Assembly (NCBI GenBank): GCA_963753615.1
Contig: CAVWCW010000014.1
Span: 124,001-188,000 of the forward strand
Source: CAVWCW01 sp963753615
GTDB taxonomy: Bacteria > Pseudomonadota > Gammaproteobacteria > Chromatiales > Chromatiaceae
DNA: 64,000 nt
Direction of reading: 5' to 3'
Shown: positions 54,159 through 62,982 of the stretch, in pieces
Layout: every line of letters begins with the position of its first letter
Position numbering within the stretch: position 1 is the stretch's first letter
Notes under the pieces: generated by a model
Database searches by the model: none
The model's input: only the letters and a program-made list of their open reading frames with translations
What the model was told of the DNA's origin: nothing
Program-made: the position numbers and the translations under genes

Positions 54159-54821
54159 CTACTTCCCGTGAATGTAATCTTCGTCCGCAAAGGAATAGAC
54201 CCAGTGCGGGCGAAAGGCCACCAGCACCGTCATCAGCCAGCCATTGATGAAGCCTTCGGGAAAGAACATCAGGGGGAAAAACGGCAGCAGGATCGCCTGC
54301 AGCGCCGGCAGGCCTTGGGCGCCGCTGGCCACCAGCAGGCCCACCGCCGCATAGGCGGCAGCCAGGGCGCTTAGGGCGCCGGTCAGGAAGCCGTTCACCA
54401 GCACGTAGATAAAGAAATTGCGCGGCAGCAGGGAACGCACCAGCACCAGCACCACCTGGGTAAGCGTGATCGGCAGCACCCCCGCCAGAAGGGCGTTGAA
54501 CGCGAAGTCGTTCCACTCGGCCGACCCATTGAGGATCACGCCAACCAGCGCCAGGCTACTGGCAACCACCGCCAGCGACCAACCGAATATCAGGGTTAGG
54601 CTGGTGACCCCGAGAAAATGGAAATACACCCCCTCCATGGCCTGGATGCGCAGACTCCAGAGCAGGAGCAGGCATACGCAGGCGCCGAGAAAGACGTGCA
54701 TCCGTTCGCCCCGCAAGCGCCGCCAGGGGGCCAGGCGCAGGGCGAAGAACAGAGCCAGCGCATAGAGTCCTCCGGCCCACCATCGCAGGGTATCGGAGAA
54801 CTGGGCACCATCGACTTCCAT
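54159..54821 (-). CDS. CbiM-like energy-coupling-factor membrane protein
   Basis: 220 residues from ATG 54821; an in-frame TTG at 54857 would add twelve. About six to seven membrane helices with the CbiM-type pattern 'MEGVYFHFLGVTSLTLIFGWSLAVVASSLALVG'. CbiM and related proteins form the metal-selective channel (Ni or Co) of ECF transporters. The canonical N-terminal metal loop (MHI.eG) is not present here and no CbiN/Q/O genes are nearby, so metal uptake is unproven. It faces the aldo/keto reductase gene divergently. Confidence 0.75.
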   Translation of the reverse strand: MEVDGAQFSDTLRWWAGGLYALALFFALRLAPWRRLRGERMHVFLGACVCLLLLWSLRIQAMEGVYFHFLGVTSLTLIFGWSLAVVASSLALVGVILNGSAEWNDFAFNALLAGVLPITLTQVVLVLVRSLLPRNFFIYVLVNGFLTGALSALAAAYAAVGLLVASGAQGLPALQAILLPFFPLMFFPEGFINGWLMTVLVAFRPHWVYSFADEDYIHGK

Positions 54822-54992
54822 CAGGGCATACCAAGGGATCGGGCAGAGTTTTGTCAAATACTAACACGCTGCAGACGCGGTCTCCGGATCGATTGATCCG
54901 GCGCAAGTCGGGTGGTTCCCTAACTCCCCGGCTTCGGGTTATCGTTGACGCTCATTGCGGCGGAATACAGAAACCCTCGCCAAGGGGGCGAA

Positions 54993-56033
54993 ATGCAATA
55001 CCGACCACTGGGCACCACCGGAGTGCAGGTCAGCGAGCTCTGCCTGGGCACAATGACCTTCGGCGAGCAGAACACCGAGGCCGAGGCCCATGCCCAGCTT
55101 GATCGGGCGCTCGCTGCGGACATCAACTTTATCGACACCGCCGAACTCTACCCGGTGCCGCCACAGGCCGAGACCCAGGGCCGCACCGAGGCCCAGATCG
55201 GCAGTTGGCTGGCCAAGCGCGGCGGTCGCGAGCGCCTGATCCTGGCCACCAAGGTGGTGGGCGCCTCCGATTGGCTGCCGCATATTCGCGGCGGCCGGGC
55301 GCGCTTGGACCGGACCAATATCCAGACCGCCCTGGAAGCCAGCCTGCGCCGCCTGCGCACCGACTACATCGACCTCTACCAGCTGCACTGGCCGGACCGC
55401 AAGACCAACTTCTTCGGTCAGCTCGGCTACCTTCATCCCGAACCTGACGACGGCACGCCTCTGCAAGAGACCCTGCAGGTACTGGCCGAGCTGATTCAGG
55501 CCGGCAAGATACGCTATGTCGGGGTATCCAACGAGACCCCCTGGGGCACGATGCAATGCCTGCGGCTGGCCGAAGTAGCGGGCCTGCCCCGCATCCAGAG
55601 CATCCAGAACCCCTATAATCTGCTCAACCGCAGCTTTGAGGTTGGGCTCGCCGAGATTGCCCACCGCGAGTCCTGCGGGTTGCTGGCCTACTCGCCCATG
55701 GCCTTTGGCGCCCTGTCCGGCAAGTACCTGGGCGGCACCCGGCCGGCCGGCGCCCGTATCACCCTGTTTCCGCGCTTCGACCGCTATTCCAACCCCCAGG
55801 CCGAGCGGGCCACCGCTGCATACGTGGCCCTGGCCCAGGAACACGGGCTGGATCCGGCGCAGATGGCCCTTGCCTGGGTCACCAGCCGGCCCTTTGTCAC
55901 CGCCAATATCATTGGGGCGACGACGCTGGAGCAACTGGAGATCAATCTGGCCAGCGCCGAGCTGATCTTGCCGGAGCCGGTGCTGGAAGGGATCGAAGCG
56001 ATCCACACCCGGCACCCCAACCCCTCGCCTTGA
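54993..56033 (+). CDS. Aldo/keto reductase (Tas-like)
   Basis: 346 residues from ATG 54993 after AAGGGGGCG. (beta/alpha)8 NADPH-dependent reductase with the catalytic set: Asp in 'NFIDTAELYPVPP', Tyr in the same segment, Lys in 'LILATKVVG', His in 'YQLHWPDRKTNFFG'. Length, the insert after the His and 'VSNETPWGTMQCLRLAE' match the Tas subgroup. Substrate unknown. Cytoplasmic. Confidence 0.93.
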   Translation: MQYRPLGTTGVQVSELCLGTMTFGEQNTEAEAHAQLDRALAADINFIDTAELYPVPPQAETQGRTEAQIGSWLAKRGGRERLILATKVVGASDWLPHIRGGRARLDRTNIQTALEASLRRLRTDYIDLYQLHWPDRKTNFFGQLGYLHPEPDDGTPLQETLQVLAELIQAGKIRYVGVSNETPWGTMQCLRLAEVAGLPRIQSIQNPYNLLNRSFEVGLAEIAHRESCGLLAYSPMAFGALSGKYLGGTRPAGARITLFPRFDRYSNPQAERATAAYVALAQEHGLDPAQMALAWVTSRPFVTANIIGATTLEQLEINLASAELILPEPVLEGIEAIHTRHPNPSP

Positions 56034-56147
56034 GCGAGCAGGCCATGGGCTAGAATAGCAGCAGAACCGACCAGAGCCGGCGGACGCGCCAGTAGCCCGC
56101 ACCGGCCGACGAGCAAAGGCGCTGGCGAGCGAGCGGGAGAGCGAATC

Positions 56148-56456
56148 ATGAGTGCACCCAGGCCTGCGGTAGGCGAGTGGTACCGAACCCTGGAGGGCGA
56201 GGCCTTGGAGGTGGTGGCCTACGATCCAGACGAGGAAACCATCGAGGTCCAGTTCTACGACGGCACGGTGGAAGAATACGACCTCGAAACCTGGGGGGAA
56301 ACGGTACTCAGCGTCGGCGAGCCGCCCGAAGACTGGGCGGGCTCACTGGACATCACCCCCGACGATTACGGGGTCGACCTGGATCGCCCCGCCGGCCGCC
56401 GGCAAGGGAACAATCCGTTGGACGAGTTGGCCGCGCCAGAGGACATTGAAGACTGA
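56148..56456 (+). CDS. Small acidic hypothetical protein (DUF6763-like)
   Basis: 102 residues, strongly acidic. 'GEWYRTLEGEALEVVAYDPDEETIEVQFYDGTVEEYDLETWGETVLSVGEPPEDWAGSLDI' forms a small SH3-like beta barrel in appearance. I believe it resembles DUF6763, but that is from memory of the pattern only. No signal peptide or catalytic motif. Placed 114 bp after the reductase and convergent with the BASS transporter. Confidence 0.7.
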   Translation: MSAPRPAVGEWYRTLEGEALEVVAYDPDEETIEVQFYDGTVEEYDLETWGETVLSVGEPPEDWAGSLDITPDDYGVDLDRPAGRRQGNNPLDELAAPEDIED

Positions 56457-56550
56457 GTAGCGGGGCCGCGGAGCGCGTTTTCCCACCCCGGGGAATTGGA
56501 AATGCGGGTAGCTCGGAAAAGCCAGCGCAAACCGTGCGCAACCCCGCTCC

Positions 56551-57474
56551 TCAAACTTCCGACTCCCCCGCGCGGCGGCGCGACCACCAAGCGGCCAGGG
56601 CGGCGCCGGAGAGGTTGTGCCAGATGCTGAACATAGCTCCGGGCAGGGCCGCGGCGGCGCTCAAATACTTGCCGGCCAAGGCGACCGCCAGGCCGGAGTT
56701 CTGCATTCCCACCTCGATCGCCAGGGTACGGCTGATGCGGCGATCGTAGCCGAACAGGCGCCCGATCCAGTAGCCCCCGGCCAGGCCCAGGCCGTTGTGC
56801 AAGACGACGCAGAGCATCAGCCCCAGGGCCAGGTCCAGCATTTGGGCTTGATTCAGGGCCACCACGATGGCGATGATCAACACGATGGCCGCCACCGAAA
56901 GCAGTGGAAACACCCGTTTGGCCGGTCCCAGGCGTTGCCCGATCCAAAGATTCACCAGCAGCCCGCCCAGCACCGGCAGCAGCACCACCTTGAGGATACT
57001 GAGCAGCATCTCCCATACGGGTACCGGCACCCTGGCGCCGATATAGAGCCAGGTCAGGAGCGGGGTAGCCAGCACCGCCGTCAGGGTTGAAAGGGCGGTG
57101 AGCGAGATCGAAACGGCCAGGTCACCCCGCGCCAGGTAACAGACCACATTCGAGGCGGTGCCCCCGGGACTGGCTCCCACCAGCACCATCCCCGCCAGCA
57201 ATGCCGGCTCCAGGCCGTAGAGACTCCCCACCAGCCAGGCCAGGAGCGGCATCAGGCTGTACTGCAGGGCGAGGCCCAGCCCCATCACCCCGGGGCGCCG
57301 CCAGACCTCCATGAAATTGGCCGGGGTCAACGTCATGCCCATGCCGAACATCACCACGCCCAACAGGGGGACGATAGCCGGCTTCAGGTGAGTGAACCAT
57401 TCCGGCTGCAACAGCGCCAGGCCGGAAAGCAGTAGGGCCCAGAGGGGAAACAGAGAGGTGATTCGGTGCAGCAT
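56551..57474 (-). CDS. Bile-acid:sodium symporter (BASS) family transporter
   Basis: 307 residues from ATG 57474, with about nine to ten membrane helices. BASS signatures: 'VVMFGMGMTLTPANFMEVWRRPGVMGLGLALQY', 'GASPGGTASNVVCYLARGDLAVSISLTALSTL' (sodium-site region) and 'EVGMQNSGLAVALAGKYL'. Likely takes up an organic anion with sodium; substrate unknown. The ATG overlaps the Rieske gene's stop by one base (TGATG), so translation is coupled. Confidence 0.92.
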   Translation of the reverse strand: MLHRITSLFPLWALLLSGLALLQPEWFTHLKPAIVPLLGVVMFGMGMTLTPANFMEVWRRPGVMGLGLALQYSLMPLLAWLVGSLYGLEPALLAGMVLVGASPGGTASNVVCYLARGDLAVSISLTALSTLTAVLATPLLTWLYIGARVPVPVWEMLLSILKVVLLPVLGGLLVNLWIGQRLGPAKRVFPLLSVAAIVLIIAIVVALNQAQMLDLALGLMLCVVLHNGLGLAGGYWIGRLFGYDRRISRTLAIEVGMQNSGLAVALAGKYLSAAAALPGAMFSIWHNLSGAALAAWWSRRRAGESEV

Positions 57475-57818
57475 CACCCCGCCAACCAAAGTTCGCCGTC
57501 GTGCTGGACCAGTGCCAGGGGTTGAAGACGCTGACCGACGCAGGGGCCACGCAGACACAGGCCGGTGTCGGGCCGAAACAGAGCACCGTGCAAGGCGCAT
57601 TGGATAAGCTCCCCCTCGGCGTCCAGAAAGCGATCGGGAAGCCATTCCAAAGGAGCCCCCGTATGCGGGCATTGGTTGCGATAGGCGTGCACCCGAGCGC
57701 CACTGCGGACCAGGAATAGTTCCGCGCCGCCGCCCCCCTCGCGCCGACCGAAGCCGCGGCTGCCCGGGTCCGGGATGTCGTCAAGCCGACACAAATACCG
57801 TTCGCCGCCTGCGCTCAT
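57474..57818 (-). CDS. Rieske [2Fe-2S] ferredoxin-like protein
   Basis: 114 residues from ATG 57818. Single Rieske domain with cluster ligands C-x-H ('QCPHTGAPLEW') and C-x-x-H ('QCALHGALF'). Basic N-terminal half, no signal peptide or membrane anchor: a soluble electron carrier, or subunit of an oxygenase whose partner is not here. Coupled to the BASS gene. Its start lies 3 bp from a 235-bp inverted-repeat element, whose end supplies the leader. Confidence 0.9.
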   Translation of the reverse strand: MSAGGERYLCRLDDIPDPGSRGFGRREGGGGAELFLVRSGARVHAYRNQCPHTGAPLEWLPDRFLDAEGELIQCALHGALFRPDTGLCLRGPCVGQRLQPLALVQHDGELWLAG

Positions 57819-57821
57819 AAA

Positions 57822-58056
57822 CCTAGAATCCTCAGTTGGACGGCCTGCAGAGTGCGCTTCATTTCTTGTCTGGCTAGGCGCGATGAGGCGCAATGGCCCG
57901 CCCTTGCAACGATTCGCAACAACGCCAGGCGCGAAATGGAGCGTGCTATGCAGGTCGTAGCGACCTCACCCAATGGGCGAACGCCGGTCTCAGGCGTTAT
58001 TGTGATTAGATTCTGCAGTTTCCCTATTTCTCGAGCGGGCAACTGAGGAATCTAGG
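57822..58056. mobile_element. 235-bp MITE-like element with 17-bp terminal inverted repeats
   Basis: Left end CCTAGAATCCTCAGTTG (57822-57838). The right end (58040-58056) is its inverse with one mismatch. The inside is non-coding, with short palindromic stretches ('GGCGCGATGAGGCGC', 'GGTCGTAGCGACC'). It lies exactly between the Rieske start codon and the PfkB-kinase stop codon: the TAG stop of the kinase (58052-58054) is inside the right end. No transposase is seen. The structure suits a miniature inverted-repeat transposable element or a REP-like unit. Confidence 0.75.
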
Positions 58057-58933
58057 ATAAAGCCAGCGCTCCATCCAGCCCTTCCAGACCGAGCTGCCCG
58101 CATTTGCGCCCAGCCAACCGGCTGGCCTGCTCCAGCGCCTGCCCCAGGGTGCGGCGGCGCAACAGGCCGTCGATAAGGCCGGCATTGAAGACGTCGCCGG
58201 CACCCAGGGTATCCACCACCTGCGGCGGGACGAAGGCCGGACTCTCCCAGAAGCTCCCGTCCCGGTCCATGGCCGCCGCCCCCAGATCACCCCAGGCGCA
58301 GACCAGCCGGGCCCGGGGGCACCGGGGATGCAGCGCCCGCAGCAGGGCCGGAGCATCGGAGTAGCCCTGGGTCTCGGCGTAGGCGCGGGAGAACAGCAGC
58401 AGATCCGGAAGGGCAAACAGGGCCTCGATGCCCGGCCGAGGCTTTTCCACCTCCAGCGAGCAGGGCAGCCCGGGGCGCAGGCGCCGCAGACGCTCCAGCA
58501 TGCCGCGCGTTTCGGCCGGATGGCGGCCCTCGAAGTGCACCCAATCCCAAGGGGCCAGGTCGATGCGCGCAAAGTCGGCGCAGGAAAACTCCGGCAGGTC
58601 CCGGTAATGCACGATGGTGCGGGCACCGCTGTCGCGGCTGAGGCAGATGTAGGAAGTAGGGGCCTTGCCGCCGGGATGATACACGCAAGGCCCGGTGTCG
58701 ATGCCCCAGACTCTCAGGTCGTCCATGATATGCCGGCTGTCCGGCTCGTCGGCGATCACCCCGCCCCAGGCGCAACGATGGCCCAACTGGGTCAGCACCG
58801 CCAGGGTATTGGTGGCGTTGCCGCCACGGCTCAAACGCTGTCCGAGGGCCCGGACCTCCGCGTCTTCCGGTGGATAGGCGGCCACAAGGTTGACGATATC
58901 CAGGGTGGCGATGCCGATCCCCAGGACGTGCAT
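58052..58933 (-). CDS. PfkB-family carbohydrate kinase
   Basis: 293 residues from ATG 58933, preceded by GGAGCGG. Ribokinase fold: 'GRL...RGGNATNTLAVLTQLG' (first PfkB signature region), 'DSGARTIVHYRDLPEFS', and the C-terminal signature 'VDTLGAGDVFNAGLIDGLL' with the catalytic Asp in GAGD. Resembles ketohexokinase-like members; sugar substrate not certain. The last residues and stop codon derive from the neighbouring inverted-repeat element. 13 bp downstream of the FGE-domain gene. Confidence 0.92.
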   Translation of the reverse strand: MHVLGIGIATLDIVNLVAAYPPEDAEVRALGQRLSRGGNATNTLAVLTQLGHRCAWGGVIADEPDSRHIMDDLRVWGIDTGPCVYHPGGKAPTSYICLSRDSGARTIVHYRDLPEFSCADFARIDLAPWDWVHFEGRHPAETRGMLERLRRLRPGLPCSLEVEKPRPGIEALFALPDLLLFSRAYAETQGYSDAPALLRALHPRCPRARLVCAWGDLGAAAMDRDGSFWESPAFVPPQVVDTLGAGDVFNAGLIDGLLRRRTLGQALEQASRLAGRKCGQLGLEGLDGALALS

Positions 58934-58946
58934 AGACCGCTCCGGC

Positions 58947-60995
58947 TCAGGGCTCGCGCACCAGGCGAAAGCCCAAGTTGCTGAGGCGGCTGCTCGGGGC
59001 CAACGCAGCACGCCGGGTGCCGCGCAGCCGCTCGACCGGCTTGTTGTAGGCGCCGCCGCGGACGCCGCGCCGGCTACAGTCCCCCTGGAGCCAGGGGCTG
59101 CCGTCGTTCGGGGCACCCTGGTAGTTGTCGTTGTAGCAGTCGGCCACCCACTCCATCACATTGCCGGCGGTGTCGTTCAGACCGAACGGATTTGGCTCGA
59201 AACTGCCCACGGGCGCGGTGCGGGCACCGTCCCACTGGCCGCCGCAATCGAAGCAGTTGGCGTTGTTGCGGCCGGGCTTGTAACCCCACCAGTAGAAAGT
59301 CTCTACCCCGGCGCGGGCCGCGTACTCCCACTCCGCTTCGCTCGGCAGGCGGTAGCGTTGCCCGGTCTGGCCCGACAGCCATTTCGCGTAGGCGCGGGCA
59401 TCGTCCCAGCTGACATGGATTACCGGCCGGTCGCCACGACCCCAACCCTCGTCCCGCGGCAGACCGCGGCCGGTGGCCCGGGCAAAGCGGTCGTATTCCG
59501 CGAAGCTGACCTCGTCACGGCCTATGTAGAAATCGCCCAGCTGCACCTCGTGGGGGGGGCCTTCCTCCGGCGCCAACACATCATGGTCGCTCCCCATCTG
59601 GAAGCTGGCTGCCTGCAGGCCTACCATCTCCGGCCCCTGGCCGCCGCTGCGCAGGGAATCGCGCCGGATGTCCCTGGTTATCCCAGGGGCAGGCTCAACC
59701 GAGGCAGGCGGCGCCTCCGCCGGGACCGCAGGGGCAGGCACAGGCGACACGGCAGCCTCGATGGGCATCTCCTCGGGCTCGGCCGCAATCGACGGCGGCG
59801 GCTCCACCGATTCAGGGGCTGCGGTCGGCTGCACCGGCTCCGCCAAATCCGGGGGTGGCGCCGCGGCGGTGGGCACGGGCCGGACAGCTTCCTGAGCGAG
59901 CCCTACCGGCGCGGATTTGGGCTGCACGCTGAACAGCGCAGGCGCCCCCTCCTGAACCATGCCCGACCAGCGCAGAAGGCCATAGCTTGCCACGGCGCCC
60001 AACACCAAACCCATCAGGAGCGGCCACCAGGGTGTGTTGCGACCGCCATCCTCTCGCTGCGTGGCGTTGCGCACATGGCGCCCCTCCAGTCGGTCCTGTA
60101 CCGCTTTGTAAGCGATTTCCGCCTGCTCCCGCTCCAGTTCGACCTCTTTGAGCTTGGCGGAGCGCTTTTCCAGCTTTTCTTCCACCCGCGCCAGGTACTC
60201 GGTCAGAGAATCGTGCTCGCGCGCCCGGTCCTGCAACAGATCCTCGAGCCTCCGCTGCTCCCGGGCCGCCTCGCGCACCTCCTCGTCCCGCTCGGCCAGC
60301 TCGGCCTGCAGCCGACTGGCGGCCTCCTCGGCCTCGTTCTTTCGTTTTCTGAGCTCGCGAACCGGACGATCGGCGATCTTGGATTGGAGTTTGGCCACCT
60401 CCTGCTGCAGAGCGGACAAGCGGCTGGAGTGCCCTTTCTTCTCCGCTTCCAGGGCGTTCCGGGCCGCCGCCAGCTCGTCTTCAAGGCGCTTGCTCTGGAG
60501 CCGCAGGGGCTCGCTCTCGGCCTCCAGCTCGATGATGTGGGCGCGCGCCTCCAACAGCCGGTCGTTCAAGACTTTCGAACCGGCCCCTCCGGTCGTCGGC
60601 GCCTGCTGCGCCTGCTTCAAGGCTGCTTCCGAGCGGCGCTGCTGAAACTGGATATCCTCCAGTTGCCGACGCAACGCGTTCAACTGCTGGTCTTTGAGCT
60701 TGATCTGAACCGACGCGTTCGAGCCCGAACTCGAACGCTGCCCTGCGTCGCTGCCGCCGTCACCCGCCTCAGCCGCGTTGCTCAACTGCTGCTCCAGCTT
60801 CTGGCATCGCCGCTTGTGCTCGTCGCGCTCGCGGATCGCCGCGTTCAACTTGCTTTCGAGCCCGGCGACAACGACGGCTTGAGCATCGAACTCGTTCTGC
60901 CGCTCATTCAACCTGCGTTCAAGATCGGTGATCCGCTGCCCTGTGGGGTCCGCTTGGAAGCCTTCGATCATTTCGTCACTGCCGTAGTTGCTCAT
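58947..60995 (-). CDS. Coiled-coil membrane protein with periplasmic FGE/SUMF domain
   Basis: 682 residues. About 15-310 is charged coiled coil in the cytoplasm, then one membrane helix ('WWPLLMGLVLGAVASYGLLRW', about 325-345). A Pro/Ala/Glu-rich linker (about 350-440) leads to a formylglycine-generating-enzyme (SUMF1) type domain (about 450-682): 'FQMGSD', 'EVSFAEYDRFARATGRGLP', 'PVIHVSWDDARAYAKWLS', 'RLPSEAEWEYAARAG', 'GLNDTAGNVMEWVADCY'. At the catalytic region 'RRGVRGGAYNKPVERLRGTRR' has no Cys pair like true FGE, so a binding role is more likely than oxidation of a sulfatase Cys. Same strand as, and 39 bp downstream of, the cNMP-rhodanese gene. Confidence 0.9.
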   Translation of the reverse strand: MSNYGSDEMIEGFQADPTGQRITDLERRLNERQNEFDAQAVVVAGLESKLNAAIRERDEHKRRCQKLEQQLSNAAEAGDGGSDAGQRSSSGSNASVQIKLKDQQLNALRRQLEDIQFQQRRSEAALKQAQQAPTTGGAGSKVLNDRLLEARAHIIELEAESEPLRLQSKRLEDELAAARNALEAEKKGHSSRLSALQQEVAKLQSKIADRPVRELRKRKNEAEEAASRLQAELAERDEEVREAAREQRRLEDLLQDRAREHDSLTEYLARVEEKLEKRSAKLKEVELEREQAEIAYKAVQDRLEGRHVRNATQREDGGRNTPWWPLLMGLVLGAVASYGLLRWSGMVQEGAPALFSVQPKSAPVGLAQEAVRPVPTAAAPPPDLAEPVQPTAAPESVEPPPSIAAEPEEMPIEAAVSPVPAPAVPAEAPPASVEPAPGITRDIRRDSLRSGGQGPEMVGLQAASFQMGSDHDVLAPEEGPPHEVQLGDFYIGRDEVSFAEYDRFARATGRGLPRDEGWGRGDRPVIHVSWDDARAYAKWLSGQTGQRYRLPSEAEWEYAARAGVETFYWWGYKPGRNNANCFDCGGQWDGARTAPVGSFEPNPFGLNDTAGNVMEWVADCYNDNYQGAPNDGSPWLQGDCSRRGVRGGAYNKPVERLRGTRRAALAPSSRLSNLGFRLVREP

Positions 60996-61034
60996 GTCCG
61001 CCCGTCCACCTCGTACCGCCCGGCTGCGGGCGAA

Positions 61035-62738
61035 CTATTCACCGGCGCGTTCCTGGCAGCGCTTGCGCCATTCGTCGCGTTCCGCCCGCACTCGCTCTAT
61101 GTCCTGCTCCAACTGGCGGAGGCGCTTCTCCCACAATTGGTGTACCTCATCGGTCTCGGCGATATGGCGGTCCTCCGCCTGGTCCAGTTCGGCACTGAGA
61201 TTTTTCTGCTGCGCCTCAGCATGATTCAGGGCTTGCTTGAGGTGCAGTATCTCTTCCGCCGAATCCGCCTTCGTTGCGAGCGTAGTTACAGCGGTAGCCT
61301 TCCGGGCGGCCGCCAGATCGTTGCGCAGCGTCTCCAGCTCGCGCTCGTAGCGTTGCCCCAACTCGCCGATACGACGTTCGCCCGTCTCCCGTTCAGCTTC
61401 GAGCGCCAGGTTGCGCTGCTTGGCCTGCAACAGCTCGGCCTCCAATTCCTGACTGCGCGTCCGGGCTTTCGCATGCTCGACCTCAAGGTCCTGGCAACGC
61501 TGCTTGCTCTCCGTCAGCTCGACCTCCAGCGCTTGAATTCGCCACTTGGGATCGGCCGCCCCCTGATCACGGTAGTCCTGCAGCGAAACCGCCGCCCCTG
61601 CAACCGCGGGTATCTCCCTGGCCGGGGCGGCTGCCGTCGTCCGCGTTTTTCCCACATGTTCGCCAGGGACCTCCGCCTCGGCAGACCGGTGCAGATCCCG
61701 TTTCGGCACCGCCTTGAGCCCCCGTTTGAGCACCGCCACCTGAAAATTCCGCTCGGTCAGCAGATACGCCGCTGCGGTGCTGACGCTGGCGTCCTCACAA
61801 TAAACGATGTACTCCCGATCCGCCGCCAGGCTGTCCATCTGGTAACGTAGCAAGTCGAACGGCAGGTTGACGCTGCCGGGGAGGTACCCGGTTCCATAGA
61901 CCGAGGCGCTGCGCACGTCCATCCATACCGCGCCCGCCGCCACGTGCCTCCTGGCCTCGCCGTAACCCAGGACACGCGACAGCGGCTGCTTGATGAGCTG
62001 ATCGAAGTTTTGCTTGCTGAGGCGGATCAATACCCCGTCGCTCAGCATGCGGATAGTGCAGCTGCGCGGGCTGCCGGAGAGCAAGGCGTCTTCGCCGAAA
62101 CTCTCACCCGGGCCGAGCTGGGCAATTTCGATATCCCCCCCCCCGCCTTCGGAGCGAGTGAGTCCGCAGCGGCCGCGGTTGATGAAATAGTAATAATCGC
62201 CCTCGTTGCCCTGATGGAACACCTCTTTGCCCGCTGCCAGCTCGACCCGCTCCATCTTGCGAAGCACCTCCTGCAGGTTGGCGTTCGGCATCAGATGCAT
62301 CACCCGCGAGCCCAGCAACTGCTCCATCCAGTCGTCGGATTCGCCGAACGCCAGCTCCTCGACCTCGTAGCCGCTGGCCGAGCGCCGTGAAAGCATTTCG
62401 CTCAGCACTCGGTTGTCGACCCGCAGACAGGTAACCCCCCCCAAGGCCCGGCCGGCATGCTTGCGTGGAAACTGGTGGGCCAAAGGGAAACGGGCCAGTT
62501 CGCTTTCCGCGTTGACCCTATCCACCTCGCACCCCCCATCGAGCAGAGCCACCTTGCCCGACAACAGATAGACATTGTGCTGGTCTACGTCGCCCGCCTC
62601 GAACAACAGGCCACCCGGGCGGATGCGCTCGATACTGACCTGGTTCAACAGCTCCTCGAACTCGTCCTCCGTAAGGGTGTTCAAGGGGACCAGGCTGCGG
62701 ATGCGGTCACTTTCCCCGAGGTTACGCGCTACGGACAT
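61035..62738 (-). CDS. Twin cNMP-binding, rhodanese and coiled-coil protein
   Basis: 567 residues from ATG 62738, after GGGAGGGAAGCC; a TTG at 62759 is weaker. Two CRP-type cyclic-nucleotide domains: about 12-115 ('GLLFEAGDVDQHNVYLLSGKVALLD') and about 145-265 ('EVFHQGNEGDYYYFINRGRCGLTRS', 'GPGESFGEDALLSGSPRSCTIRMLSDG', with an intact phosphate cassette). A rhodanese domain (about 265-370) has active Cys in 'YIVYCEDASVSTAAAYLL', followed by about 170 residues of coiled coil. No DNA-binding or membrane segment. Likely a cytoplasmic sensor that contacts the coiled coil of the FGE-domain membrane protein encoded next. Confidence 0.92.
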   Translation of the reverse strand: MSVARNLGESDRIRSLVPLNTLTEDEFEELLNQVSIERIRPGGLLFEAGDVDQHNVYLLSGKVALLDGGCEVDRVNAESELARFPLAHQFPRKHAGRALGGVTCLRVDNRVLSEMLSRRSASGYEVEELAFGESDDWMEQLLGSRVMHLMPNANLQEVLRKMERVELAAGKEVFHQGNEGDYYYFINRGRCGLTRSEGGGGDIEIAQLGPGESFGEDALLSGSPRSCTIRMLSDGVLIRLSKQNFDQLIKQPLSRVLGYGEARRHVAAGAVWMDVRSASVYGTGYLPGSVNLPFDLLRYQMDSLAADREYIVYCEDASVSTAAAYLLTERNFQVAVLKRGLKAVPKRDLHRSAEAEVPGEHVGKTRTTAAAPAREIPAVAGAAVSLQDYRDQGAADPKWRIQALEVELTESKQRCQDLEVEHAKARTRSQELEAELLQAKQRNLALEAERETGERRIGELGQRYERELETLRNDLAAARKATAVTTLATKADSAEEILHLKQALNHAEAQQKNLSAELDQAEDRHIAETDEVHQLWEKRLRQLEQDIERVRAERDEWRKRCQERAGE

Positions 62739-62982
62739 GGCCGGCTTCCCTCCCAACAACGATCTTTAAAGTTAAAGGTTTCGTCGGCCCGGGGCAATAA
62801 TCGGTTACTAGCCTGCCAGCGCGAGCCCGAATTGGAATCTATAGCCAAGAATAGTGCATGCGACGGGATGCGACTGAGGCGGGATCCGCGATTCGTCGAA
62901 CGCTTCCCAAAAACCAGGCCTCGAGGGCATTGCCCGGTGGTAGTATGCTGGCGCAAGCGCAGGCAACGGCGAGGGCTCAAGG

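Noticed and set aside
54159..54857. Assignment of the membrane protein as a complete cobalt/nickel ECF transporter
   Set aside because: No CbiN, CbiQ or CbiO gene is adjacent and the canonical N-terminal metal loop is not visible, so only a CbiM-like call is supported.
58890..61850. A 986-residue open frame on the plus strand
   Set aside because: It is antisense to the FGE and cNMP-rhodanese genes, made long by GC-rich codon bias, and shows no family motif. The minus-strand proteins have clear domains.
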